18,403 nt of DNA from JBFILW01 sp041612005 (GCA_041612005.1 JBFILW010000035.1:1-18403), one strand, 5' to 3'. Shown: positions 1-7,642, counted from the first letter of the stretch. The notes: generated from the letters alone by a model not told the origin. Translations and numbers: made by a program.

Positions 1-1
1 C

Positions 2-424
2 CCGCACCTCGTCCTGCCGCTCGAGAACATGCCCGTTGGTCCGATCGAGGAGCTCTGCCGGCCTATCCGGCACCATCCCGATCTGGGCTCCGAGGGGGCG
101 AACGTGAACCTCGTGACTCTCTTGAATCCCGGCGAGGCTCTGATTCGCACCTACGAGCGAGGCATCGAGGCCGAGACCGAAGCCTGCGGCAGCGGTGCCA
201 TGGCATGTACCCTGGCGCTGCACGGGAACGGAAAGGCGGAGCCTGAGGTGGCTTTCACCACGCACAGCGGCGAAATCCTCCACGTCACTCTCCTGGACAA
301 GGTCGTGGACGAGGAGATCCGCACTGAGGAGGACGAGGCAGGGTCCGGCCTGGCCAACATCCGCCTCACTGGTCCGGCCACGCACATCTTCGACGGTGCC
401 TTTGCACCCGGCCTGATCGATTGA
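2..424 (+). CDS. dapF: Diaminopimelate epimerase, C-terminal part (5' end outside the window)
   Basis: DapF interconverts LL- and meso-diaminopimelate in lysine and peptidoglycan precursor synthesis in the cytoplasm. The frame is already open at the left edge and begins PHLVLPLEN, which matches the family's 'N-P-H-x-V' segment, so the ATG at 29 is an internal Met and not the start. NVNLV is followed by the segment TYERGIEAETEACGSGAMA. This holds the conserved E-R-G and the catalytic Cys of the A-C-G-[ST]-G motif (Cys codon near 184). Only about 140 of the usual 270-280 residues are present. The stop overlaps the TTG start of mutY by 4 bases, so the two genes are probably co-transcribed and translationally coupled. 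The identification is secure; the N-terminal half cannot be judged. Confidence 0.93.
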   Translation, partial: PHLVLPLENMPVGPIEELCRPIRHHPDLGSEGANVNLVTLLNPGEALIRTYERGIEAETEACGSGAMACTLALHGNGKAEPEVAFTTHSGEILHVTLLDKVVDEEIRTEEDEAGSGLANIRLTGPATHIFDGAFAPGLID

Positions 425-1494
425 GCGGCGCCGCGGCGCCACCCGACACCTCGACTTCCCTCCTGGCGTGGTTCGAGGGCCGCTCGCGCGATATTCCGTG
501 GCGGGAAGACCCTGATCCATATCGCGTCTGGGTCGGCGAGGTCATGGCGCAACAGACCCGCCTCGGCGTCATGCGGCCCTATTACGACCGTTTCCTGGCT
601 CGCTTTGCGACGGTCGAGCAGCTCGCCGCGGCCGACCTCGAAGACGTCCTCAAGCAATGGGAGGGACTCGGGTACTACGCGCGGGCCCGCAATCTCCTCG
701 CCGGCGCCCGCGAAGTGATGGCGTCATACGGGGGCGACGTTCCCGGAGAGCCGGACGACCTCCGCCGACTGCCGGGCGTGGGAGCGTACATATCGGGTGC
801 GATTGCGTCGATCGCCTTCGACCGACCCGTCCCGGCGGTGGATGGAAACAGCCGGCGAGTGCTGAGCCGCCTGTTCGACATTGAGCATCCGACACCGGCT
901 CTGCTCCGCGAGCGCGCCCTGAAGCTGATCGCGGAGCATCCCGATCGGGCGGCCGACCTCAACCAGGCGCTGATGGATCTGGGCGCAGACGTCTGCACGC
1001 CGACCTCACCCGCCTGCGACGAGTGCCCGCTCGAACCGCGCTGCCTGGCCCGGGCCCGCGGCACGATCGCGGAGCGTCCCCCCAAACGCGCCGCCCGGAA
1101 ACTACCGCATTACGAGATCGCGGTGGCCGTCGTGTGGCGCAAAGGTCAGATCCTGATCGCTCGCCGCCCGCAGGAAGGACTTCTCGGCGGTCTGTGGGAA
1201 TTCCCTGGCGGCAAGATCGAGCCCGGCGAGATTCCGGAGGAAGCGGCCCGCCGCGAAGTGCGGGAGGAAATGGGGATCGAGATCGACGTCGGCAAGCCGA
1301 TCGCGAGCGTGAAACACGCCTACAGCCACTTCCGGATTACCCTCCACGCATTCCACGCGCGCTACGCGAGCGGAGACGTCGACGCGCGATCAGCCACGAC
1401 GTGGCGCTGGGTCGCGCCGCCTGAGCTCGATCAGTATGCCTTCCCGGCGGCGAACAGACGGATCATCGGCGCACTGAAGCACCCGACGGCCTGA
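421..1494 (+). CDS. mutY: A/G-specific adenine glycosylase MutY with C-terminal Nudix-type domain
   Basis: MutY removes adenine mispaired with 8-oxoguanine or G in base excision repair. From the TTG start the protein has 357 aa, typical for MutY. Residues 40-46 (EVMAQQT) contain the catalytic Glu. The helix-hairpin-helix is LPGVGAY (117-123), followed by the conserved Asp141 in AVDGNSRRVLSR. The iron-sulfur loop is Cys192-x6-Cys199-x2-Cys202-x5-Cys208. Residues about 230-350 form the MutT-like domain that recognises 8-oxoG. This domain keeps a complete Nudix signature (G264, E270, R278-E279-V280, E282-E283, G285), which many MutY proteins have lost. The start was chosen because TTG overlaps the dapF stop as TTGA and the N-terminus reaches the family start quickly. 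The next gene is convergent, with a 50-bp gap in which I see no clear terminator. Confidence 0.95.
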   Translation: MSGAAAPPDTSTSLLAWFEGRSRDIPWREDPDPYRVWVGEVMAQQTRLGVMRPYYDRFLARFATVEQLAAADLEDVLKQWEGLGYYARARNLLAGAREVMASYGGDVPGEPDDLRRLPGVGAYISGAIASIAFDRPVPAVDGNSRRVLSRLFDIEHPTPALLRERALKLIAEHPDRAADLNQALMDLGADVCTPTSPACDECPLEPRCLARARGTIAERPPKRAARKLPHYEIAVAVVWRKGQILIARRPQEGLLGGLWEFPGGKIEPGEIPEEAARREVREEMGIEIDVGKPIASVKHAYSHFRITLHAFHARYASGDVDARSATTWRWVAPPELDQYAFPAANRRIIGALKHPTA

Positions 1495-1544
1495 CGGATC
1501 GCCCCGGGCCGCGTCTCGCCGCCGGCCGCATCTCGGCGGTCCGC

Positions 1545-2264
1545 CTACTCCCCGAAAGCCGCGCGTCCCTTCAGCTCGAGGAGGACCAGCTCCAGTGGTC
1601 CGTCGCCCACGTTCGTGGGCAGGTGATCGTGGGCATCGGAGCACAACACCTGCCCGAGCTCGGTGGCGGGAGGCTCCTCGACCGTGCCGTCCGGCAGCTC
1701 GAACGTGGTCAGCTGGGATCCCAGGAAGATCGCGCAATTGGCCGGGTGGTGGTGCATGACCGACGTCTCCCCCGCTGCGTACTGGATCCGCAGCAAGCGA
1801 GCTACGTCATTCTCCCACTCCACCGTGTAGTGGTCCGGATCGGCCGTGACCGCATCCGGGTACTCGGATGTCGCGGTACCAGCGGCTGCTCCCTCCTTGA
1901 ACTCCACCAGAATCGCCGCGGCGGTCGACTCCCCGCTGTTCGTCGGCAGATGGACGCCTGGGTCGATGCAGACGAGCTCGCCGTCCGACATGCTCAGATC
2001 CATCGCTTCGTCGTCGGGTAGCGCCATCATCCAGGTCCCGTCGCCGAGGGATACGGCGCAGTGGACCGGATGCGCGTGCATGACAGACTCCTCGCCTGGC
2101 CCGTAGCTGACACGAAGCAGCCGAACGGCGTCGTTCTCGAACTCGACGGAGTAGTGGTCAGGGTCGGCCGTGACGGCGTCCGGATACTCGGCTGGTGCCG
2201 GCGCTTCCGCGCATGCGAGCGAGAAACCGACGAGAACGATGAAGAGAAATCTGGCGTAGCGCAT
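1545..2264 (-). CDS. Exported double-cupin protein of unknown function
   Basis: The protein has 239 aa. Residues 5-17 form a hydrophobic signal segment ending SLAC (Cys18), a non-canonical possible lipobox, so it is probably exported and perhaps a lipoprotein. The rest consists of two tandem repeats of about 108 residues (26-133 and 134-239). Each opens with EYPDAVTADPDHY and carries a cupin-like metal site: H63-A-H65-P-V-H68-C69 in repeat 1 and H171-H-H173-P-A-N-C177 in repeat 2. Both repeats also have a second 'H-LPTN' segment. Cupin folds of this kind bind a metal through His residues, but no substrate can be inferred. The ATG is preceded by AGGAGGT with a 5-base gap, which fixes the start. 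The gene lies 116 bp downstream of the ATPase stop on the same strand. The role is unknown. Confidence 0.8.
   Translation of the reverse strand: MRYARFLFIVLVGFSLACAEAPAPAEYPDAVTADPDHYSVEFENDAVRLLRVSYGPGEESVMHAHPVHCAVSLGDGTWMMALPDDEAMDLSMSDGELVCIDPGVHLPTNSGESTAAAILVEFKEGAAAGTATSEYPDAVTADPDHYTVEWENDVARLLRIQYAAGETSVMHHHPANCAIFLGSQLTTFELPDGTVEEPPATELGQVLCSDAHDHLPTNVGDGPLELVLLELKGRAAFGE
1548..2189 (-). repeat. Internal tandem duplication encoding two cupin domains
   Basis: The two halves of the cupin gene (about 2189-1866 and 1865-1548, read leftward) encode repeats that align along their length. The 12-residue block EYPDAVTADPDH is identical at the start of both, followed by D-x-x-R-L-L-R and E-x-S-V-M-H-x-H-P-x-x-C-A. 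The copies have diverged elsewhere, so this is an old intragenic duplication and not a recent sequence repeat. Confidence 0.8.
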
Positions 2265-2269
2265 TCGAG

Positions 2270-2276
2270 ACCTCCT
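2270..2276 (-). promoter_or_regulatory. Strong Shine-Dalgarno sequence of the double-cupin gene
   Basis: On the minus strand AGGAGGT stands 5 bases before the ATG at 2264. It is the most complete ribosome binding site in the window and supports this start. Most other genes here have weak sites. Confidence 0.75.
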
Positions 2277-2380
2277 GGGGGAGTCGGGAGCCGCTCCTGC
2301 TTATGGATCGGGAATCAGCAGTTCGGTTACAATTGACAGTGCCGAATGGGTGCGAGCATCGCAAGGATCCCGCTCGCTTC

Positions 2381-3838
2381 CTAGAGTCCCAATGATGAGC
2401 CGCTGGATAACCCACCGCCGCTCGGCCGCGAGGCGGGACGCCGCCGCACGAAACTCCCCGAGTCCGTGCGCGTGATGCGGCGCTTCGCGTGCAGCGCTTC
2501 CAGCACGAGCTCACAGCCGGCTGCCGTTACACCCGCTTCCGCTCCATCGCCAGCAATTCCCGCGGCGGCGACCAGCGGCACGAGGCCGGTCACGGTGCCG
2601 AACGCTTGCACCAGCAGGTCGGCGGTCGCAGTGGCGGAGATCTTGAGCGCACCGCCCGCGTCGAAGTACTCGATGATCGGGGCGGCATCTTCTTCGATGA
2701 AGTGCGCGTCGAAGGTGTCCGCGCATGCCTGGGCGATGAGGCTTTCGGCGATCGCTTCCCCACCCTGCAGCTCGCCCTCGTACTCGAGCTCCAGCTTCCC
2801 GGTGATGGCCGGCATCGCCGCGTACACATCGCTGATCCGTACCACGGCCGGCCACTCGTCCGTCACCAGGCTGCGGCGCTCCGCATTCGAGACCGCGTTC
2901 TCCATCACGGTGATCGGCATGCGCTGGCTGACGCCCGAGCGGCGATCCACACGGCGGTCATCACGCGCCGTGAAGGCGATCCGCTCCACCACCTCGCGCA
3001 CGAACTCCGGTATGCACATGCCAAAGCCACGGTCCGTCCACGCCTCCTGGGCCGTGATCCGAATCGCATCGTCCACCGACTGGGGGTAGTGGGTCGTGAC
3101 CTCGGAGCCGATTCGGTCCTTGAGCGGCGTGATGATCTTGCCTCGCGCCGTGTAGTCCTCCGGGTTGGCGGTGAAGATGAGCTGCACGTCGAGCGGCAGC
3201 CTGACCGGGAACCCCTTGATCTGGACGTCGCCTTCCTGCATGACGTTGAAGAGGCCGACTTGAATCTTGCCGGCCAGGTCCGGGAGCTCGTTGAGGGCGA
3301 AGATACCTCGGTTGGCGCGGGGCAGGAGTCCGAAGTGAATCGTGAGCTCATCGGCGAGGAGATGTCCGCCGCGGGCGGCCCGGATCGGATCGAGGTCGCC
3401 GATGATGTCGGCGATCGTCACATCCGGCGTCGCGAGCTTCTCGATGTAGCGCGCATCGCGGTCAAGCCACGCGATTGGCGTCGCGTCGCCCTCGGCGCCC
3501 AACCTCTCTCGCGCGTACTTGCTGATCGGATTGAGCGGATCGTCGTTGACTTCGGAGCCTTCCACCACCGGGATCGCCTCGTCCAGCAACGCCGGGAGGG
3601 CGCGCAGGATCCGACTCTTCGCCTGACCGCGCAGGCCGAGAAGAATGAAGTTGTGGCGGGCGAGGATCGCGTTGATGATCTGCGGGGCGACGCTCTCGTC
3701 GTATCCGACGATTCCCGGAAACAACGTTTCGCCGGTTCGGAGCTTCGCCACGAGGTTGCGTCGCATTTCGTCCTTGACCGAGCGCGGGCGGTAGCCGGTC
3801 GCCCTGAGCTGGCCGAGTGTCGTCGGTCTGCTGTCCAT
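2381..3838 (-). CDS. ChlI/MoxR-like AAA+ ATPase (magnesium-chelatase ATPase family)
   Basis: This 485-aa cytoplasmic ATPase resembles magnesium chelatase subunit I and MoxR proteins, which work as remodelling AAA+ rings, usually with a VWA-domain partner. The P-loop at residues 68-75 reads GLRGQAKS, with Ala where the classical motif has Gly before Lys. The Walker B segment GIFALNELPDL (about 179-189) has Asn-Glu instead of Asp-Glu. It is followed by QVGLFNVMQEGDVQIKG, FTANPEDY (sensor 1 Asn) and the conserved ITPLKDRIGSEV. My recollection is that GQAK and NELPDL are typical of this subfamily. The C-terminal 60 residues are low-complexity Ser/Gly/Arg-rich. GGGAG just upstream favours ATG at 3838 over GTG at 3841. 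No VWA partner lies in the window and no chlorophyll genes are nearby, so a true magnesium chelatase role is doubtful. The substrate is unknown. Confidence 0.85.
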   Translation of the reverse strand: MDSRPTTLGQLRATGYRPRSVKDEMRRNLVAKLRTGETLFPGIVGYDESVAPQIINAILARHNFILLGLRGQAKSRILRALPALLDEAIPVVEGSEVNDDPLNPISKYARERLGAEGDATPIAWLDRDARYIEKLATPDVTIADIIGDLDPIRAARGGHLLADELTIHFGLLPRANRGIFALNELPDLAGKIQVGLFNVMQEGDVQIKGFPVRLPLDVQLIFTANPEDYTARGKIITPLKDRIGSEVTTHYPQSVDDAIRITAQEAWTDRGFGMCIPEFVREVVERIAFTARDDRRVDRRSGVSQRMPITVMENAVSNAERRSLVTDEWPAVVRISDVYAAMPAITGKLELEYEGELQGGEAIAESLIAQACADTFDAHFIEEDAAPIIEYFDAGGALKISATATADLLVQAFGTVTGLVPLVAAAGIAGDGAEAGVTAAGCELVLEALHAKRRITRTDSGSFVRRRPASRPSGGGLSSGSSLGL

Positions 3839-3937
3839 CACTCTCCCGATCTGCCAATCATCTGTGCTGCGAAGGTTGCTGTCCTCGTCGAGGACCCCAC
3901 CGTACTACGACAGCCCCAGCGCGCCGTTCCCTGAGAA

Positions 3938-3978
3938 CCTGTCCGAGTGATGGGGGTGAGCCGCTTCACTCGGGCAGG
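3938..3978 (-). terminator. Terminator-like hairpin after the MFS gene
   Basis: Bases 3938-3950 pair with 3966-3978: a 13-bp stem with one G-T wobble and a 15-base loop. The hairpin starts 5 bases after the MFS stop on the minus strand. The tract that follows (TTCTC) is a poor U-run, so it may be an imperfect intrinsic terminator or a 3'-end stabilising hairpin. It marks the likely end of the dnaN-to-MFS transcript. Confidence 0.5.
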
Positions 3979-3983
3979 CTCCT

Positions 3984-5207
3984 CTAGCTGGGGGAACTCT
4001 CAACTGCGACGGCACGGTGCCCTAGCGGGTCGATGCACACGGCCGTGATGAAGAGGGCGGTCGCGATCATGAACGCGCCCGCGGCAGCGAACTCCCACTT
4101 GAACCCCAGTGCGCCGAACGCCCAGCCGCCGGCCAGCGGTCCGATCATTCGCGACAGGCTCGCCGCCGACTGCAAGGTGCCGAGAACTCCTCCCTGCGCC
4201 GGCCCGGCCGCCTTTGAGACCAGACCGACCAGGCTCGGGTTCATCAGTCCCCAGCCTCCTCCGATCGCGGCCAGCACAGCGGCCAGCGCCAGGGGGCTCA
4301 CGGCCGTGCCCAGCAACGCCAGTCCCGCGCCCGCCAGCGCGGCGCCGACTCCAGCCACGCGGCGCTCTCCAAACCTCTCGACCAGCGGTCCGATTATCAC
4401 GCCCTGCACCAGGGCCGACACGAGACCGGTGAACGCGAAGTACACGCCGGCCGAAGTCGGCGTGAGCTGAAGCGGATCTCGCAGGTAGAGAGGGAACGTG
4501 GCGGTGAAGGCGGCGAAGCCAATCGTCCCGAGAAACGCGGCAATAATCGGATTGCGGACGGCCGATCGGGCCAGAGTTGTCCGCAGTTCCCGACTGCGCG
4601 CCACCACCGTGCTTCTGAGACTGGGGCGAGCCGTGGCCTCGGCGCGACGTTCGGCCGGAAGCGACTCGGGTAGAAAGCGGAGCGCAATCGTGACGGCTAC
4701 GAGGCTGAAGCCGGCCGCAACCAGCCCCGGCAACCGGTATCCCCAGCCGCTCAGGACACCTCCGATGGCTGGGCCGAAGATAAAACCGATGCCGAACGCC
4801 ATCCCAATCATCCCCAATCCCCGTGTTCGGCGGTCCGGTGGCGTCGAGTCGGCGACGCACGCCTGAGCGATCACGATCGTTCCTCCCATCGCCCCGGCGG
4901 CCAACCGCGAAACGAAGAGCAGGAAAAAGCTATCGGCCAGGGCGAAGAGTACGTAGGAAACCGCTTCGCCGAAGAGGCATATGAGGAGTATCGGCTTACG
5001 CCCGTAGCGATCTGACGCGCGACCCCAGAGCGGAGAAAAGACGAACTGCATCGCGGAGTACGAAGCGATGATGAGGCCGACCATCGCCGGGGAGCCTCCG
5101 AGGTCGCTGGCGAAGAACGGGAGGAGCGGCAGAACCATACCGAACGCCACCAGGTCCACGAGGACGGTGGCGAAGATGGCCGTGAGGGGATTTCGGGCTC
5201 GCTTCAC
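3984..5207 (-). CDS. MFS transporter, TetA-like drug:H+ antiporter family
   Basis: The protein has 407 aa and about 12 hydrophobic segments, the usual size of the DHA1 drug exporters of the inner membrane. Asp18 lies in the first helix. The loop 2-3 motif A is GRASDRYGRKP (62-72), and the antiporter motif C is GIGFIFGPAIGG (139-150). A basic central loop around residues 185-215 separates the two six-helix halves. These features point to proton-driven export of a small molecule; the substrate cannot be read from sequence. The GTG start overlaps the stop of the upstream hydrolase as GTGA, so translation is probably coupled. It is the last gene of the leftward dnaN operon and is followed by a hairpin. 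Confidence 0.88.
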   Translation of the reverse strand: MKRARNPLTAIFATVLVDLVAFGMVLPLLPFFASDLGGSPAMVGLIIASYSAMQFVFSPLWGRASDRYGRKPILLICLFGEAVSYVLFALADSFFLLFVSRLAAGAMGGTIVIAQACVADSTPPDRRTRGLGMIGMAFGIGFIFGPAIGGVLSGWGYRLPGLVAAGFSLVAVTIALRFLPESLPAERRAEATARPSLRSTVVARSRELRTTLARSAVRNPIIAAFLGTIGFAAFTATFPLYLRDPLQLTPTSAGVYFAFTGLVSALVQGVIIGPLVERFGERRVAGVGAALAGAGLALLGTAVSPLALAAVLAAIGGGWGLMNPSLVGLVSKAAGPAQGGVLGTLQSAASLSRMIGPLAGGWAFGALGFKWEFAAAGAFMIATALFITAVCIDPLGHRAVAVESSPS

Positions 5208-6085
5208 ACCTCGAACTCTCCGTCCTCAGCGGGCTCCTCGTTCCGGTCCGACGCTCGTGGGGCGTCGGGCTGGCTGGAATAGCCGTCCACGTGCGGGATT
5301 CCGCTGCGCCTCTCAATGCGCCACAGGTGAGCTCGGATCGAAGCATTCGCTGCCCTGTCGATGCCCGCCGGCAAAGGTCCGTACACGCGTTCGCGGATCG
5401 CTTCCACCGAGTGAGCTCCTTCTTTCAGCGCCGCTTCGATCTGGGCCTCGCGGTCGAGCCGGTGCTCGATGTGCTCGCGCAGCAGCTCGGCGGGCCGGAT
5501 GACCCGCTCACCGTGTCCGGGCAGGATTGCGACCGGCTTTTCGCCGATCACTCGCTCCAAACTGGTCAGGTACGCGTCGACGTCGCCATCCGGATGAAGG
5601 ATGACGCTTGTTCCGCTCCCCAAGACTAGATCGCCCGTGAACAGCTGTCGGCCGGGAAGCCACAGGTAGCTGAGGTGGTCACTGGTGTGGCCGGGCGTCG
5701 CCAGGACACGGAGTCGGGATTCGGCGCCGTCGACATTCGCATCCACCGGTATCTCCGCTCCGTCCTCGAGCACCTGACCGGTCAGGTCGAGGCGGGCGAG
5801 TGTCTCCGCCGACGCCGCCACGGTGCACCGCAGCCGGTCCGCAGCGTCTCTCGCGGCACCGGCGTGATCCGCGTGCGCGTGCGTGAGGCACACCAGGCTC
5901 AGGGTGCGATCCCCGACCAACCGCTGCAGTAGCTGCTGCTGGCCGGAGCCGGCCGGTCCCGGATCGATGAGCACCGCCGGATCCCCACCCACCAGATAGC
6001 TGCGGCTGCCATCGAGGGTCAGCGGCCCGGAGTTATCCGCCGTGGCCACGCGCAGCCTGTCGCCGAGCCTCTCGACACGCACCAC
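5204..6085 (-). CDS. Metallo-beta-lactamase-fold hydrolase (LACTB2/glyoxalase II-like)
   Basis: This 293-aa cytoplasmic hydrolase has a complete two-metal site: H69-A-H71-A-D73-H74, H133 in GHTSDH, D152 in FTGDLV and H191 in LPGHGE. The C-terminal part (about 205-265, HSVEAIRERVYG onward) resembles the small winged-helix tail of LACTB2-type proteins. Family members cleave thioesters, RNA or other phosphodiesters, so the substrate is not settled. The start is GTG at 6085 directly after the TGA of the Nudix gene; a second GTG at 6082 is also possible. It overlaps the MFS gene by 4 bases. A Nudix hydrolase followed by this type of MBL protein suggests joint clean-up of nucleotide or CoA-type compounds, but that is inference. 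Confidence 0.85.
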   Translation of the reverse strand: MVRVERLGDRLRVATADNSGPLTLDGSRSYLVGGDPAVLIDPGPAGSGQQQLLQRLVGDRTLSLVCLTHAHADHAGAARDAADRLRCTVAASAETLARLDLTGQVLEDGAEIPVDANVDGAESRLRVLATPGHTSDHLSYLWLPGRQLFTGDLVLGSGTSVILHPDGDVDAYLTSLERVIGEKPVAILPGHGERVIRPAELLREHIEHRLDREAQIEAALKEGAHSVEAIRERVYGPLPAGIDRAANASIRAHLWRIERRSGIPHVDGYSSQPDAPRASDRNEEPAEDGEFEV

Positions 6086-6889
6086 TCAACCCAGCTCGTC
6101 GTACCGGGGATCGTCCGGCATCACCGGAATTACACCGCTATTGCGAACCAGCAGACGCGGCAGGATAGGCTCTACATCCACATCCCGGTGTGCCTCCAGC
6201 GCTTCCTCGAGGGTCGAATACTCCGACAGCCGGTGAAGAGTCACTCGGGTCGGGAACAGCATCGGCAGCCGGCCGGCCGAGAACCGCTTCACAGCCTCTG
6301 CGGGAGAGAGCCACGTATAGCCGGCCAGCTCGGGAGTGAGCAGCGGCTCGCCACCAGGATGGGCTGCCAGGAAAAAACGGGCGTCGTAACGCCGGGAGAG
6401 CAGCTCCGGCGTCACCCAGCGCGCCATGTAGGCTATATCCTGGCCCCCGAAGGTGAGGTCGTGCCGGTCCGCGAACGCCGCGAAATCGAGCGTGTCGTGC
6501 AGCAGCTCGCGTCGAGCCCTCTCCAGTTCTCCTGACTCCGGGACCCGATCGGCCAGCAGGAGCCCGGTCTCTTCGAACAGCTCACGGATCGCGGCGGCCA
6601 TGGCGGCCGGCTCGGGAGTCGGAGGGAGGCGTTCGCGAAGGGATGGCGCACCGTCGGCGGCATCGATTCCGCCTCCAGCGAACACGTGGGCGCCCGCGGC
6701 GAATCGGGTCGTGTCCGGCCGGCGCAGCAGGAGGACTTCGAACTGTGGTCCGGCCGGCCGCGCGACGATGAGCGTCGCCGCGGGGCGGGGCTCGACGGGT
6801 TCCTGGCCGGGCTCGATGTGGCCGCGGCTGAATTCTTCCCGCTCGATGCGCTCGGTGACGCCGCCCCCCTGCTCGCCCGGAACTACGAT
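6086..6889 (-). CDS. Nudix hydrolase, NUDT19-like (start codon uncertain)
   Basis: The conserved part begins about RPAATLIVARP. It carries FAAGAHVFAGGGIDAADG, then an insertion of about 20 residues, then IRELFEETGLLL, which holds the REUxEExGU half of the Nudix box. A split box after a 'GAHVF-GG-hD' segment is typical of the NUDT19/CoA-diphosphatase-like group, so hydrolysis of a CoA or nucleotide diphosphate is likely. There is no ATG, GTG or TTG in frame between the far-upstream GTG at 7114, deep inside the Yip1 gene, and the conserved domain. I placed the 5' end at an ATC (6889) that would overlap the Yip1 stop by 7 bases. GTC, ATT or another ATC are alternatives, as is a frameshift in the sequence. 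The stop TGA abuts the GTG of the next gene. Confidence 0.75.
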   Translation of the reverse strand: MVVPGEQGGGVTERIEREEFSRGHIEPGQEPVEPRPAATLIVARPAGPQFEVLLLRRPDTTRFAAGAHVFAGGGIDAADGAPSLRERLPPTPEPAAMAAAIRELFEETGLLLADRVPESGELERARRELLHDTLDFAAFADRHDLTFGGQDIAYMARWVTPELLSRRYDARFFLAAHPGGEPLLTPELAGYTWLSPAEAVKRFSAGRLPMLFPTRVTLHRLSEYSTLEEALEAHRDVDVEPILPRLLVRNSGVIPVMPDDPRYDELG

Positions 6890-7635
6890 GGCTCGCCCAC
6901 GCTCAGCAGGAGTGCGAATACGAGGATGAGATACAGCAGCACGAGAAGCATGAAAAGGAACAGCGGGATCAGCACCGCCGCCGCCGCCCGACCCGTCGTC
7001 GTTCTGTGTGCGTCCCGCAACCCGAGGATGACGAGAACCGTGATCCAGATGCTGGACACGAGCGGACCGGCAAAGGGGATCACGGCGATCGGGTACGGAG
7101 CGACGGCATAGCACAGGACCCGGGTCGTGGCACCCATGGTGCGCCGCTCACGAACCAGCATCGCCACGAACAGGTGAATCACCAGGCTGTTGATGAGAAG
7201 TGCAAACAGCAGCACGAATGGCGTAATGAAGAAGGTCAGCAACGCGACCGCACCGGTACTCATCTCCATGCCGATGTCGTAGCTCCCGAGTGCCTCTTCG
7301 AGTCCCTCGGGAATTCCCAGCGTCGATGTGACGAGGAGTGAAAGGAAAGCCGCTGTAATGACGACGATGATGTAGAAGAGGATCGGCCGGGCCAGTGGTT
7401 TGTCGAACGGCAGTCGCGAGAAAAAGCTCGATGGCGCGGTGAGGATTTCCCCCCAGGTTCGAACCAGGTTGGCCGGGAACGGCACGCCGGGATCCTCCCA
7501 GGACACGATCGGCCCGCCGGGCACCTCGGCTCGTTCACCCCGACCGCCTGCCTGGCCGGCCACCAGAGCACCACACAAGGGGCAGTTGTCGGCTTCTACC
7601 TCGAGCTCGAATCCGCAGTGGGCACAGACAGGCAC
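6883..7635 (-). CDS. Zinc-ribbon plus Yip1-type integral membrane protein
   Basis: From GTG at 7635 the product has 250 aa. It opens with a short zinc ribbon (CAHC, then CPLC 13 residues later). A linker and an amphipathic segment (LTAPSSFFSRLPFDKP) follow. Then come about five hydrophobic segments, the pattern of bacterial Yip1-domain proteins. The function is unknown; a membrane-organising or sensor role is only a guess. The GTG lies 7 bases after the dnaN stop. An ATG at 7695 in the same frame would add 20 residues overlapping dnaN and has no better ribosome site, so I prefer the GTG with moderate confidence. Its stop overlaps the presumed start region of the Nudix gene. Confidence 0.75.
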   Translation of the reverse strand: MPVCAHCGFELEVEADNCPLCGALVAGQAGGRGERAEVPGGPIVSWEDPGVPFPANLVRTWGEILTAPSSFFSRLPFDKPLARPILFYIIVVITAAFLSLLVTSTLGIPEGLEEALGSYDIGMEMSTGAVALLTFFITPFVLLFALLINSLVIHLFVAMLVRERRTMGATTRVLCYAVAPYPIAVIPFAGPLVSSIWITVLVILGLRDAHRTTTGRAAAAVLIPLFLFMLLVLLYLILVFALLLSVGEPS

Positions 7636-7642
7636 GGCTGGC

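Noticed and set aside
1495..1544. Possible terminator between the convergent mutY and cupin genes
   Set aside because: Only a 5-6 bp GC stem with an 11-base loop and no U-run; not distinguishable from background in GC-rich DNA.
2333..2338. Plus-strand TTGACA upstream of nothing
   Set aside because: No matching -10 element follows at 16-18 bp, and no plus-strand gene lies downstream.
2489..3934. A 481-codon open frame on the plus strand, antisense to the ChlI-like ATPase gene
   Set aside because: Its product is Arg/Asp/Val-rich with no recognisable motif, while the minus-strand frame has clear AAA+ motifs. Long antisense frames are expected from high-GC codon usage.
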